A DNA stretch of 64,000 nt from Streptomyces filamentosus (GTDB lineage: Bacteria; Actinomycetota; Actinomycetes; Streptomycetales; Streptomycetaceae): NCBI RefSeq assembly GCF_014654895.1, contig NZ_BNBE01000001.1, forward strand, positions 4,114,501 through 4,178,500. The letters are read 5' to 3'. Under the pieces are notes generated by a model. That model was not told where the DNA came from and ran no database searches. It saw only the letters and a program-made list of their open reading frames with translations. Below, in pieces: positions 7,038-15,275 of this stretch. The position numbers and the translations under genes were made by a program. Numbering within the stretch: the first letter of the stretch is position 1; each line of letters begins with the position of its first letter.

Positions 7038-8236
7038 GGCAGCTCCGCGGCGAGGAGGCGGTACAGCTCCGGATTGCCGAAGTAGGCGCTGTGCGCCAGC
7101 GGGAACGGCTGCCGGCCGTCCAGCGCCACGTCCTCCACCCGCCCGGGGAAGACCCCCGCGCCGACGTAACCCAGCAGGTCCCGCCGGTCGTAGACGTTGA
7201 TCCAGCGCGGCACCCGGGCGGGCAGCGGGACGCCGTGCTCCAGGCCGGGCAGCGCCCCCAGCTCGTACAGGAACGGCGCCTGCGAGCCGACGGTGACGAG
7301 CAGTTCGACCTGCGGCAGGTCCCGCGTCGCCAGCAGGTCCAGCGAGGCGATGCCGCCGAGGCTGTGCGCGAGCAGCACGACCGGCGGTTCGGCGGCCCGC
7401 ACCGCCTCCGCGACGGTCTCGCGGAGCGCCTCGCCCCGGGCCAGGTAGAGCAGGACGTCCCCGGCGGCCGGGTGGGCCGCGTCGGTGAGGGCGGACCGCC
7501 GCTTCACCGCCTGCGCCGAGGCCAGGCCCAGCGCCAGCCGCCCGGCCAGCCGCCCGATCCGCCGGGTCACCGGGCCCCGGTGCGTCCCCGCCCCCGCGTC
7601 CCCGCCGGGGAGCAGGGCGCGGGCGCGGTCCACCGCCGCGTCGCGGGCGGCGCCGTCGAGGGCCGGCGGTGCGCCCTCGGACCCGGTCCGGCGGCGCACC
7701 GCCTCGGCCGTGAACGCCCGGGCCAGCTCCTCGGCCCCGTCCGCGGCGGCGGGGGAGCGCAGGAACCGCCGCCCGTCCGGCGAGGTGAGCACGGCGGCCA
7801 CCGCCCCGGCGAACTCCGCGCCGATGCCCGCCGCGTCCAGCAGCTCCCGCAGCCGGTCGTCCCCGCCGAGCGCGAGGGCCGCCGCCGACAGGGCCTCGCC
7901 GGGCGGCACCGCCCCCGGCGCCAGCTCCGGCCGGGGCCCGGACTCCGGGGCGAGCAGACGGAGTTCGAACAGCGGGTCGAGATAGAGCAGGCCCCACAGC
8001 TCGACGTCCCCGTCGGTGCCGTCCGGCTCCGCCCCCGGCACGTCCCGCGCGGACCCGTACCCCGGCACCGAGAGCCCGCCGGACCGCAGCGCGGAACCCG
8101 CCCGTCCGCCCCAGTAGCAGGGAGTGACCGCGACGTCGGGCCGCAACGGCCGCAGTCCTTCCCTGACCCGTTCCAGGCTCTCGCCGTAACCCGGCTCCCG
8201 AACCCCTGTGCCGTGTACGAACAGCACCGTCGTCAC
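7034..8236 (-). CDS. alpha/beta hydrolase (lipase/esterase-like), coupled to caspase gene
   Basis: The protein has 400 residues, starting at GTG 8236. The N-terminal strand VLFVHGTG provides the oxyanion-hole HG. The nucleophile elbow is AHSLGG at about 296-301, and LAHSAYF near residue 384 probably supplies the catalytic His. No signal peptide or membrane helix is evident, so it is likely cytoplasmic. Its TGA overlaps the GTG of the caspase gene by 4 nt (GTGA), which implies a fixed ratio of the two proteins. Phospholipase- or esterase-type hydrolases occur among effectors of NTP-dependent conflict systems, so it may be a second effector. That is inference; the substrate is unknown. It begins an operon running leftward to the HExxH gene. 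Confidence 0.8.
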   Translation of the reverse strand: MTTVLFVHGTGVREPGYGESLERVREGLRPLRPDVAVTPCYWGGRAGSALRSGGLSVPGYGSARDVPGAEPDGTDGDVELWGLLYLDPLFELRLLAPESGPRPELAPGAVPPGEALSAAALALGGDDRLRELLDAAGIGAEFAGAVAAVLTSPDGRRFLRSPAAADGAEELARAFTAEAVRRRTGSEGAPPALDGAARDAAVDRARALLPGGDAGAGTHRGPVTRRIGRLAGRLALGLASAQAVKRRSALTDAAHPAAGDVLLYLARGEALRETVAEAVRAAEPPVVLLAHSLGGIASLDLLATRDLPQVELLVTVGSQAPFLYELGALPGLEHGVPLPARVPRWINVYDRRDLLGYVGAGVFPGRVEDVALDGRQPFPLAHSAYFGNPELYRLLAAELP

Positions 8237-8282
8237 CGCTGACCCCCGTCCACATCGGCATAGGCCAAATGGCTTTCACGAT

Positions 8283-8342
8283 AGGGCACTTGCCCTCCCG
8301 GCGGCTACACTGCGTAGGGATGTGCCACCAGGTCGGGCACAT
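8283..8342. promoter_or_regulatory. two inverted repeats in the hydrolase/antiporter divergent region
   Basis: AGGGCA-CT-TGCCCT lies at 8283-8296. ATGTGCC-N9-GGCACAT lies at 8320-8342, just before the antiporter gene. A TACACT hexamer at 8306-8311, between them, could be the antiporter -10. The upstream palindrome would then cover the -35 position. The pattern suggests binding of a dimeric regulator. No regulator gene is adjacent. Confidence 0.45.
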
Positions 8343-8360
8343 GCCGGAAGGGGTATGCCG

Positions 8361-9683
8361 GTGAGCACGGACTCCGTCATCACGCACGTCGTCGCGGCGC
8401 TCGCCATGGTCGTCGCGCTCTCCCACGCGGCGGGCACCCTCGCCCGCAGACTCGGCCAACCCCCGGTCGTCGGACAGCTGTTCGTGGGCATCGCGCTCGG
8501 TCCCAGCCTGCTCGGCCTGCTCCCCGGCCAGGTGCACGAGCACCTCTTCCCGCCGCAGATCCAGCCCGTCCTGACCTCCCTGGCCCAAGTGGCCCTGGTC
8601 TTCTTCCTCTTCGCGGTCGGATACGAGCTGGACCTCGGGATGCTGCGCCACCAGAAGGCCGTCACCTCGGTCTCCCTGAGCGGCTTCGCCCTCCCCATGC
8701 TGCTCGGCGCGGGCATCGTCCTGCTGCTCCCCGGCAGCTTCTCCGCCGTCAACGACGGCCGTCCGGTCGACGCCACCTTCGTCCTCTACATGGCGGTCGC
8801 CCTCTCCATCACGGCCGTGCCCGTCCTCGCCAGCATCATCAAGGACCAGGGGCTCTCCGGCACCCGGCCCGGCACCATCGCGATGGCCTCGGCCGGCGTC
8901 ATCGACGCGCTGAGCTGGCCCGTCCTCGCCGTCGTCCTGGTCGGCGGCGCGCACGGCTCGGCCCGCTCCTGGGCGGTCCGGATCGCCCTGCTGATCGTCC
9001 ACGTCCTGGTGATGGTCCTCGTCGTCCGCCCCCTGCTCGTGTGGTGGACGAACCGCCCGGGGCTCTCCGCGGCCCACCGGGTCCCGGTCGCCGTCACCGT
9101 GGCCCTCGCCTCCGCCTGGGCCACCAACGCGCTCGGCCTGCACGTCATCTTCGGCGCGCTGCTGGCCGGGGTCGTCATGCCCCGGCTGCCCGACGGCTCC
9201 CCGGACGAGCGGCTGCTGCGCCCGCTCCAGGACATCGGCGGACTGCTGCTCCCGATGTTCTTCGCGATCTCCGGCATGGCCGTCGTCCTCGACGGACTGC
9301 ACGCCTCCGACCTGCTGATCCTCGCGGTGATAGTGCTGGCGGCGGTGGTCGGCAAGGTCGGCGCGGGCGCCCTCTCGGCGCGCGGCGCCCGCCAGCCCTG
9401 GCGGGACTCGCTGCTGATCGGCGTCCTGCTCAACACCCGGGGTCTGACCGAGCTCATCGTGCTCAACGTCGGCCTCCAGGCCGGGGTGATCGGCCCCCGT
9501 CTCTACGCGCTCCTCGTCGTGATGGCCCTGCTCACCACGGCCGCCACCGGCCCGCTGATCCGGCTCCTGCGCCGCCCCGGAACCGGTGCGCAGCCGCCCG
9601 GGATCCCGGACGTCCGCACCGGAGCCGGAGCCGGTGCGGGGGCCGAACCGGCCCCCGCACCCGCCCCGACCCCCGCCCCCTGA
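8361..9683 (+). CDS. cation:proton antiporter (CPA2 family)
   Basis: The protein has 440 residues. The GTG at 8361 is preferred because GGAAGGGG lies 7 nt upstream; the in-frame ATG at 8355 would sit directly on that site. About 12 hydrophobic segments span the chain. CPA2 features include the early QPPVVGQLFVGIALGPSLL stretch (about 28-46), LFAVGYELDLG, and FFAISGM in the second half. These are typical of KefB/NapA-like exchangers that trade Na+ or K+ for H+ across the cytoplasmic membrane. No C-terminal nucleotide-binding domain is present, only an Ala/Pro tail. It is the only rightward gene between two leftward operons of the conflict system and ends 22 nt from the convergent TPR gene. A functional link to them is not shown. 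Confidence 0.85.
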   Translation: MSTDSVITHVVAALAMVVALSHAAGTLARRLGQPPVVGQLFVGIALGPSLLGLLPGQVHEHLFPPQIQPVLTSLAQVALVFFLFAVGYELDLGMLRHQKAVTSVSLSGFALPMLLGAGIVLLLPGSFSAVNDGRPVDATFVLYMAVALSITAVPVLASIIKDQGLSGTRPGTIAMASAGVIDALSWPVLAVVLVGGAHGSARSWAVRIALLIVHVLVMVLVVRPLLVWWTNRPGLSAAHRVPVAVTVALASAWATNALGLHVIFGALLAGVVMPRLPDGSPDERLLRPLQDIGGLLLPMFFAISGMAVVLDGLHASDLLILAVIVLAAVVGKVGAGALSARGARQPWRDSLLIGVLLNTRGLTELIVLNVGLQAGVIGPRLYALLVVMALLTTAATGPLIRLLRRPGTGAQPPGIPDVRTGAGAGAGAEPAPAPAPTPAP

Positions 9684-9705
9684 CCGGACCCGCCGCCCGC
9701 CCCGT

Positions 9706-12700
9706 CTAGAACGGCACCGGCGCGATGTCGACCTCCGCCCGCTTGCCCGCGGCGGAGGCCGCGACCGCCGGGTGGCCCTCGCCGAGCCGCTCGCGGTAGC
9801 GCGCCAGCGTCTCGGTGTGCAGGGCCGTCGCCTCCGCGTCCCGGCCCAGCGCGCGCAGGTCCAGCACGACGTTCGTCGCACAGGCCAGCGTCGTCGGGTG
9901 GTCCTCGCCGTGGTCCCGGGCCAGCGCCTCCAGGGTCGCCCGGTCCAGCTCCAGCGCCTCCTCGTGCCGCCCCTCGGCGGCGTGCTGGCTGGCCGTGCCG
10001 AGCGCCGCCGTCAGGGTCAGCACGTGGTCCTCGCCCAGCGCCGCCCGCAGCCCCGGCAGCGCCACGCCGAGGTGCTCCCGGGCGCCGTCCTGGTCCGCCA
10101 TCTGCCGCAGGGTGATGGCCAGGTTGACCCGCGCCGAGAGCGTGTACGGGTGGTCGGGGCCCAGCTTCGCCGCGTACCGCCCGAGCGTCGCCTCGCCGAG
10201 CTCCCGGGAGCGCCGCAGCTGGCCGTCCTGCCGCAGGTCCACGACGAGGTTGGCCGAGCAGGCGACGCTGTCCGGGTGGTCGGGGCCGTACCTGCCCTGG
10301 AACTTCGACCAGGCCGTCTCGCAGAGCTCCAGCGCCCCGTCGTGGTCGCCCGCGCGGCGCCGGGCCACCGCGAGGACCCGGGCGCAGCCGAGGGTGGCCG
10401 GGTTGTCCTCGCCGTAGGTGGTGAGGTGGCGGGCGTAGACCTCCTCCAGGTGGGCGGCGCCCGCCAGGTAGTCGCCGGTCTCGCGGATGTCGATGCCCAG
10501 GCCGATCCGGGTGTTCAGGGTCTCGCCGTGGGTCTCGCCCAGGTGCAGGGCGCGGAGCCGGGCGGTCTCCGTGTCGTACGCGCGGGCCTCCCGGTACCGC
10601 CCCATCAGCCGCAGGCCGACGCCCAGGCTGTGGGCCGCGCGGAGCGTCACCGGGTCGTCCTCGCCGAAGGCCCGCAGCGCGCGCTCGTACACGGTGCGGT
10701 TGACCTCCAGGGCGCGCCCCATCTCGGCCCGCAGCCGCAGTCCGCTGGTCAGCTGGATGAGGGCGTCGATGGTGCCCTCGTCGTCCTCGCCCACCGTCCG
10801 CAGGTAGATGTCGGCGGTGCGCTCCATCATGGCGGCGGCCTCCTGGTACTCGCCGAGCACCCGCAGGATGAAGGCCAGCCACTTCGCCATCTCCAGCGTC
10901 AGCTGGTCCTCGGCGCCGAACTTCCCGGTCCAGATCTCCAGCGCCTCGCGGGCCATGGCCGCGGAGCCCGCGTGGTCGCCCCAGGCGAAGAGGAACTCCA
11001 CCATGCCGCGGACCAGGCGGCGCACCCACGGGGACTCGCACTCCACCGCCCGGGACACCACGACGTGCGGCAGCAGCTCCTGGTAGCGGGGCCACAGCGG
11101 ACGCGAGCCGGGGGAGCCGGGGTTGGCGTCGGCGAGCAGCAGGTGCGCGCCGTGCCGCATGTCCGCCTGCTGCTGCGGGGACATGCGGTTGATCAGCACG
11201 GCCTGGACCAGGCGGTGCAGCTGGACGGTGTTGTGCCGGTGCTCGATCCGCGCCAGGGCGTAGACGTTGATCTCCCGGATGGCCCGGCCCAGCTTGATCG
11301 GGTGCCGCAGGGCCTCGTCCAGCTCGGGCGCGATGGTGGTGGACCGGGCGTTGTTGAAGAGGGTGCGGGAGATCGGCTCGGGGGCGAAGAAGGAGCAGAC
11401 CTGGAGGAGTTGGAGCGCCGCCGGGTTGCGCTGCTCCAGCTGGCGCAGCGAGACGTCCCAGGCCGCGGCCACCGACATGGGGTAGTCCGGCGAGGGGACG
11501 AGTTCGAGCATCAGCTCGGCGATCTTCTCGTTGATCAGCCGCAGGTAGTCGGGGACGGTCATGCCGGTGACGGCCTGCCAGGCCGCCGCCTGCTCGATGG
11601 CGAGCGGCAGGTCGCCCAGGGCCTCGGCGAGCCGGTCGGCGTCCGCGTCGCTGAGGTCGCGGGCCCGCCGGCGCAGCAGCGCCTTGCTCTCCTCGCGGGT
11701 GAAGACGTCCACGGAGAGGGTCCGCGCGACCCGGTCCCACTCCTGGTTCCGGGAGGTGATGAGGATCTTGCCGGTGCCGCCGGTGGGGAAGTAGGGGCGG
11801 ACGGCCTCCACGTTCTCCGCGTTGTCGAAGACCAGCAGCCAGCGGCCGTACGGCTCGCCGCGGCGCAGCGCCTCGCGGACGGCGGGGACGGCCTGGTTGG
11901 CCTCGTTGGTCACGTTCAGGCCCAGCCGCTGGGCGAGTTCGGTGAGCGCGGTGAGGATCATCGCCGGCTGCTCGGAGGGGATCCACCAGACGACGTCGTA
12001 CTCGGAGGCGTAGCGGTAGACGTACTCGATGGCGATCTGGGACTTCCCGACGCCGCCCATGCCGTGCAGCGTGTGCGGCAGCACCGCCGAGGTGTCGCCG
12101 GTCAGCAACTGCTCCCGGATCTGCGCGAGCAGGTCCTCCCGGCCCACGAAGTTGGGGTTGTTCGGGGGGACGCTGCCCCAGACGGCGGGCACGGACGACC
12201 GGGTCCCGGGGGGCGAGTGCGGAGGGGCGGCCTGCCCGGGGAAGGACGGGGGACCGGCCGGGGCCATGACGCCGGACACGGGGATGGGGGTGCCGCCCGC
12301 GGGGGTCGGCGTGTCGGATGCCGGGACGGGGTGCCGGTTCACGGCCTCTCCGTTCTTGCGCTCGTGCTGGCTGGCGGTGGTCTCGGTCATGGCAGGGCCG
12401 TCCGTGTCGGGAGGTACGGGGTCATCGCGGCTATCGTCGGGCAAAGGGTCGGTTCCGGGCGTGACCGAATCGCCCTCCAGGGCGGCACTGATCCGATGGG
12501 CCCGCAGCAGATAGGGCCCGGACAGGGCGCGGAGGATCGCCAGTTCGACCCGGACGAAGGGCAGGCTCTCGGGCGTCGTCGGCGGATCGGGTACGTCCTC
12601 CGGGGCGAGCAGGGCCCGGTGGAGGCCCCGGGCCGCCTCGGAGCTGTCGCCGAAGAAGTCGGAGACGGACCGCGCCACCCGCGCGGTGTCCGCCCGCATC

Positions 12701-14154
12701 GCCCCGGCGAGCAGCGCCTCGCGGGCCCCGTCGACGAACTCCAGCGGGGTCGGCGTCGCGGTGCCGGGGCCCGGCCCGGCCGGCGGCTCCTCGACCAGCC
12801 CGCTCAGGAACAGCTCGGCCACGTGCGCCGGTTGGGCCTCCGGGACGAGCCGCTGCCGCACGTCCCTGACCAGCCGGGGGTCGAGGACGGCGGCGGCCAG
12901 GTGGGTCGCCAGCCGGAAGGCGGTGGGGGTGGCGTGGCTGCGGAAGCGGCGGACGCGCTCCTGGAGGCTGGGCGCCCCGGGCTCCCCGGCCGGTCCGGGG
13001 TCCTCGTCCGCCTCCGGGCCGGGCGCGCCGAGCAGCAGGACGGAGGCGTCCGTCGTGCCGCCCTCGCCCGCGACCAGCGCGGCCCAGCGGCCCAGCCAGT
13101 CGGCGTCCAGCTCCAGGACCGGCACGGGCGCGGTCCAGGCGGTGGGCGGCGGGTCGAAGGGGTCGTACTCCTCCGGCGCGAAGGAGACGGCCAGTTCGGT
13201 GTTGGGGGCGCCGGAGCGGGGGCTGCTCAGCCGCACCCGCCGCGGGGTGAGGGCGGTGCGGTGCCAGTCCCGGTGGGAGAGCAGGTGCACGACGGCCGTC
13301 GGACCGGCCGCCGACCACAGCTCCAGCGCCTCCGGTCCGGCCCGGCCCCGCCACAGCGGCCCGAGGGCGTCGGTGAGGACGAGGACGATGCGGCGGCCGG
13401 TCCGGTCGAGGAGTTCGGCGGGGGAGCCGGCCGGTCCCCGGTCCGCCACCGCGCCGTGGAGCACCGCCCGGTCGCCGCCGGGCCCGGCCCGGACCCCCAT
13501 GCGGCGGATCCGCACGTCCCGGAAGGCGCCCAGCTGTTCGAGCACGGCGGCGAACTCGGCGACCGTCTGTTCCCAGATGGCCATGGTGGGGTGGTCGTCG
13601 ACGACCAGCACCAGGTCGAAGCGGCGCTCGTCGGCGGCCCGGGTGTAGGGCAGCCACAGGCCGTCCTCGGCGGCGTGCTCGGCGGTGGACTCCTCGTCCA
13701 GCTCGACCTCGACGGGGGAGGGGACCACCTGCTTGAGCGGCCGCAGCCGGCGGCCGATGCCCGGGGCGTCGCGCAGGTCCGGCAGCGGCTCGGCCCGCGC
13801 GGGCGCGCCGTGGAGCTCCCGGAAGAGCGCGTACTCCCGGGCGAGGAGCCCCGCCGTGCCGGCCGGGGAGAGGCCGCCGTCGCCGGCGGTCCCGGGAGCC
13901 CCCGGGGTCCCCGGAGGCCCGGTGGACCCGGCGGGTCCCGGCGGTCCGGTGGGACCCGGCGGTCCGGTGGGTCCGGTGGGCGCGGTCGGCCCGGTGGGTC
14001 CGGTCGGCCCGGTGATCCCGGGCAGCGTCCCCGGCCGGGTGCGCGGCGGGGCGGACGACAGGGGGAGCCGGGCCGCGAGCGTCTGGTACGCGTGCAGCCA
14101 CAGCGCCTCCGCGACCTCGAAGGGCTCCGGGAGCGAGCGGTCGTCGTCGCCCAT
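9706..14154 (-). CDS. vWA (SAV_2336-type) / collagen-like / NB-ARC / tetratricopeptide repeat fusion protein
   Basis: The protein has 1,482 residues in one uninterrupted frame. Residues 46-93 are Gly-X-Y triplets rich in GPTG and GPPG. Residues ~175-400 resemble the SAV_2336 N-terminal vWA-like domain, but the metal site reads VVDDHPTM (184-191), so the canonical DxSxS is altered. After a linker, residues ~660-1000 form an NB-ARC STAND ATPase: FVGRE, P-loop GMGGVGKS (698-705), LLVFDN (773-778), and GDLPLA (847-852). From about 1,040 to 1,470 run kinesin-light-chain-like TPRs marked by GEDHPTT or GPDHPDS repeats. Such proteins are called FxSxx-COOH-system TPR proteins. It should be the sensor/scaffold switch, with TPRs reading a trigger and NB-ARC oligomerising. 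The ATG overlaps the MoxR stop by one base. An internal ATG at 12390 (residue 589) lacks a good ribosome site. Confidence 0.88.
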   Translation of the reverse strand: MGDDDRSLPEPFEVAEALWLHAYQTLAARLPLSSAPPRTRPGTLPGITGPTGPTGPTAPTGPTGPPGPTGPPGPAGSTGPPGTPGAPGTAGDGGLSPAGTAGLLAREYALFRELHGAPARAEPLPDLRDAPGIGRRLRPLKQVVPSPVEVELDEESTAEHAAEDGLWLPYTRAADERRFDLVLVVDDHPTMAIWEQTVAEFAAVLEQLGAFRDVRIRRMGVRAGPGGDRAVLHGAVADRGPAGSPAELLDRTGRRIVLVLTDALGPLWRGRAGPEALELWSAAGPTAVVHLLSHRDWHRTALTPRRVRLSSPRSGAPNTELAVSFAPEEYDPFDPPPTAWTAPVPVLELDADWLGRWAALVAGEGGTTDASVLLLGAPGPEADEDPGPAGEPGAPSLQERVRRFRSHATPTAFRLATHLAAAVLDPRLVRDVRQRLVPEAQPAHVAELFLSGLVEEPPAGPGPGTATPTPLEFVDGAREALLAGAMRADTARVARSVSDFFGDSSEAARGLHRALLAPEDVPDPPTTPESLPFVRVELAILRALSGPYLLRAHRISAALEGDSVTPGTDPLPDDSRDDPVPPDTDGPAMTETTASQHERKNGEAVNRHPVPASDTPTPAGGTPIPVSGVMAPAGPPSFPGQAAPPHSPPGTRSSVPAVWGSVPPNNPNFVGREDLLAQIREQLLTGDTSAVLPHTLHGMGGVGKSQIAIEYVYRYASEYDVVWWIPSEQPAMILTALTELAQRLGLNVTNEANQAVPAVREALRRGEPYGRWLLVFDNAENVEAVRPYFPTGGTGKILITSRNQEWDRVARTLSVDVFTREESKALLRRRARDLSDADADRLAEALGDLPLAIEQAAAWQAVTGMTVPDYLRLINEKIAELMLELVPSPDYPMSVAAAWDVSLRQLEQRNPAALQLLQVCSFFAPEPISRTLFNNARSTTIAPELDEALRHPIKLGRAIREINVYALARIEHRHNTVQLHRLVQAVLINRMSPQQQADMRHGAHLLLADANPGSPGSRPLWPRYQELLPHVVVSRAVECESPWVRRLVRGMVEFLFAWGDHAGSAAMAREALEIWTGKFGAEDQLTLEMAKWLAFILRVLGEYQEAAAMMERTADIYLRTVGEDDEGTIDALIQLTSGLRLRAEMGRALEVNRTVYERALRAFGEDDPVTLRAAHSLGVGLRLMGRYREARAYDTETARLRALHLGETHGETLNTRIGLGIDIRETGDYLAGAAHLEEVYARHLTTYGEDNPATLGCARVLAVARRRAGDHDGALELCETAWSKFQGRYGPDHPDSVACSANLVVDLRQDGQLRRSRELGEATLGRYAAKLGPDHPYTLSARVNLAITLRQMADQDGAREHLGVALPGLRAALGEDHVLTLTAALGTASQHAAEGRHEEALELDRATLEALARDHGEDHPTTLACATNVVLDLRALGRDAEATALHTETLARYRERLGEGHPAVAASAAGKRAEVDIAPVPF
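13876..14019 (-). repeat. collagen-like Gly-X-Y coding repeat
   Basis: This 9-nt-period sequence encodes about 16 consecutive Gly-X-Y triplets (GITGPTGPTGP..., then GPPGPTGPPGP) in residues 46-93 of the vWA/NB-ARC/TPR protein. Only one triplet, TAP, departs from Gly at the first position. The repeat probably varies in length between strains by slippage. Confidence 0.85.
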
Positions 14155-15275
14155 CAGGGTGCCCCCGACAGCTGCCGCCAGAGGGCGTCGAGCAGCTCGC
14201 CCCAGGTCTCGTCGTCGTCCCGGACGCCGGCCGTCCGCAGGTAGACGGCGTTCAGGAGCTGGTCCGTGGCGAGTCCGCCGCTCTCCCGGCTGCGCTCCAG
14301 GAACGCCTGGATCATGGCCGTGTGGCGGCCGTCCTGGTCCCGGAAGTGGGCGGCGATCATGGCGGCGAGCTGGTCCTCGCGCGGCGGCGAGACGTCCAGC
14401 CGGACGCAGCGCCGGAGGAAGGCGGCGGGGAACTGCCGCTCGCCGTTGCTGGTGATGACGACGAACGGGAAGGCCCGGCACCGCACGAGCCCGTCGTCCA
14501 CCGGGGCCGTGCCGTCCGGGTCGTCGGTGAACACCCGCGCCCGGCCCTCCTGGTGGCGGGCGCGGACCAGCTCGGGGATGGCGTAGGAGCCGTTCTCCAG
14601 GACGTGGAGGAGGTCGTTGGGCAGGTCGATGTCGCTCTTGTCCAGCTCGTCGATGAGCAGGACGCGCGGCAGCTCGTACGGCAGCAGGGCGGTGCCCAGC
14701 GGGCCCAGGCGGACGAAGTCCCCGATCCGGGGGGCGACTCCCGCCCCCGGCGGCTCCCCGGACCCCCCGGACGCCTCCCCGGGAGGGCCGGGCGCCGGTG
14801 CGGCGGGCCGGGGGTGGCCGAGCGAGGCCTGGGCGCGGCCGATGGCGTCGTACTCGTACAGCCCGGAGCGCAGGGTGCTGCGGGAGGTGATGCCCCAGTG
14901 GAGCACGCGGCCGAGGCCCAGTTCGCGGGCGACGAGGTAGGCGAGGGTGGACTTGCCGATGCCGGGGCGGCCGGTGACGAGCAGCGGCCTGCGCAGCAGC
15001 AGGGCCGTGTTGATCAGGTCGATGTCGTGCGGGTCCTGCCGGGGGGTGGCGCGGCCCACGGCGCCGAGCCTGCGGTCGGTCTCGGCGCTCTCGGCCGGGA
15101 CGGGGGGCAGGACGGGGCCGCCGTCGAAGTTCCGCCAGCCGGGCGGCGGCGGCAGGATGTCGCCGAGGCGGATGTCGGCCAGCGGCCGGCCGGTGCCCCG
15201 GTAGATCCACCAGCTGCGGCTGCTGACGTGCCCTCCGTTCAGGCCGCTCTCGACCGGATGATGGACACCGCTCAT
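14154..15275 (-). CDS. MoxR-type AAA+ ATPase
   Basis: The protein has 373 residues. The ATG at 15275 overlaps the VMAP stop by 4 nt (ATGA), and its TGA shares a base with the ATG of the next gene, so all three are translationally coupled. Walker A is GRPGIGKS (102-109). Walker B is LLIDELDKSDIDLP (206-219), with the pre-sensor insert typical of MoxR. Sensor 1 is VVITSNGE (272-279), and FLRRC (286-290) holds the likely arginine finger. A 30-residue Gly/Pro loop (about 153-182) interrupts the domain. MoxR ATPases work with vWA proteins to remodel or load partners. In vWA-MoxR-VMAP systems the ATPase is the energy-driven switch between sensing and effector release. Confidence 0.88.
   Translation of the reverse strand: MSGVHHPVESGLNGGHVSSRSWWIYRGTGRPLADIRLGDILPPPPGWRNFDGGPVLPPVPAESAETDRRLGAVGRATPRQDPHDIDLINTALLLRRPLLVTGRPGIGKSTLAYLVARELGLGRVLHWGITSRSTLRSGLYEYDAIGRAQASLGHPRPAAPAPGPPGEASGGSGEPPGAGVAPRIGDFVRLGPLGTALLPYELPRVLLIDELDKSDIDLPNDLLHVLENGSYAIPELVRARHQEGRARVFTDDPDGTAPVDDGLVRCRAFPFVVITSNGERQFPAAFLRRCVRLDVSPPREDQLAAMIAAHFRDQDGRHTAMIQAFLERSRESGGLATDQLLNAVYLRTAGVRDDDETWGELLDALWRQLSGAP

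Noticed and set aside
5844..9881. Very long minus-strand frame running through the antiporter region
   Set aside because: Only its last 397 codons (from GTG 7037) make a protein; upstream it is antisense to the hydrolase context and to the well-defined antiporter.
9586..14244. 1,552-codon open frame on the + strand opposite the vWA/NB-ARC/TPR gene
   Set aside because: Composition is Arg/Gly/Val/Gln-rich without domains, and it is the GC-skewed shadow of the real minus-strand gene, which has clear P-loop and TPR motifs.
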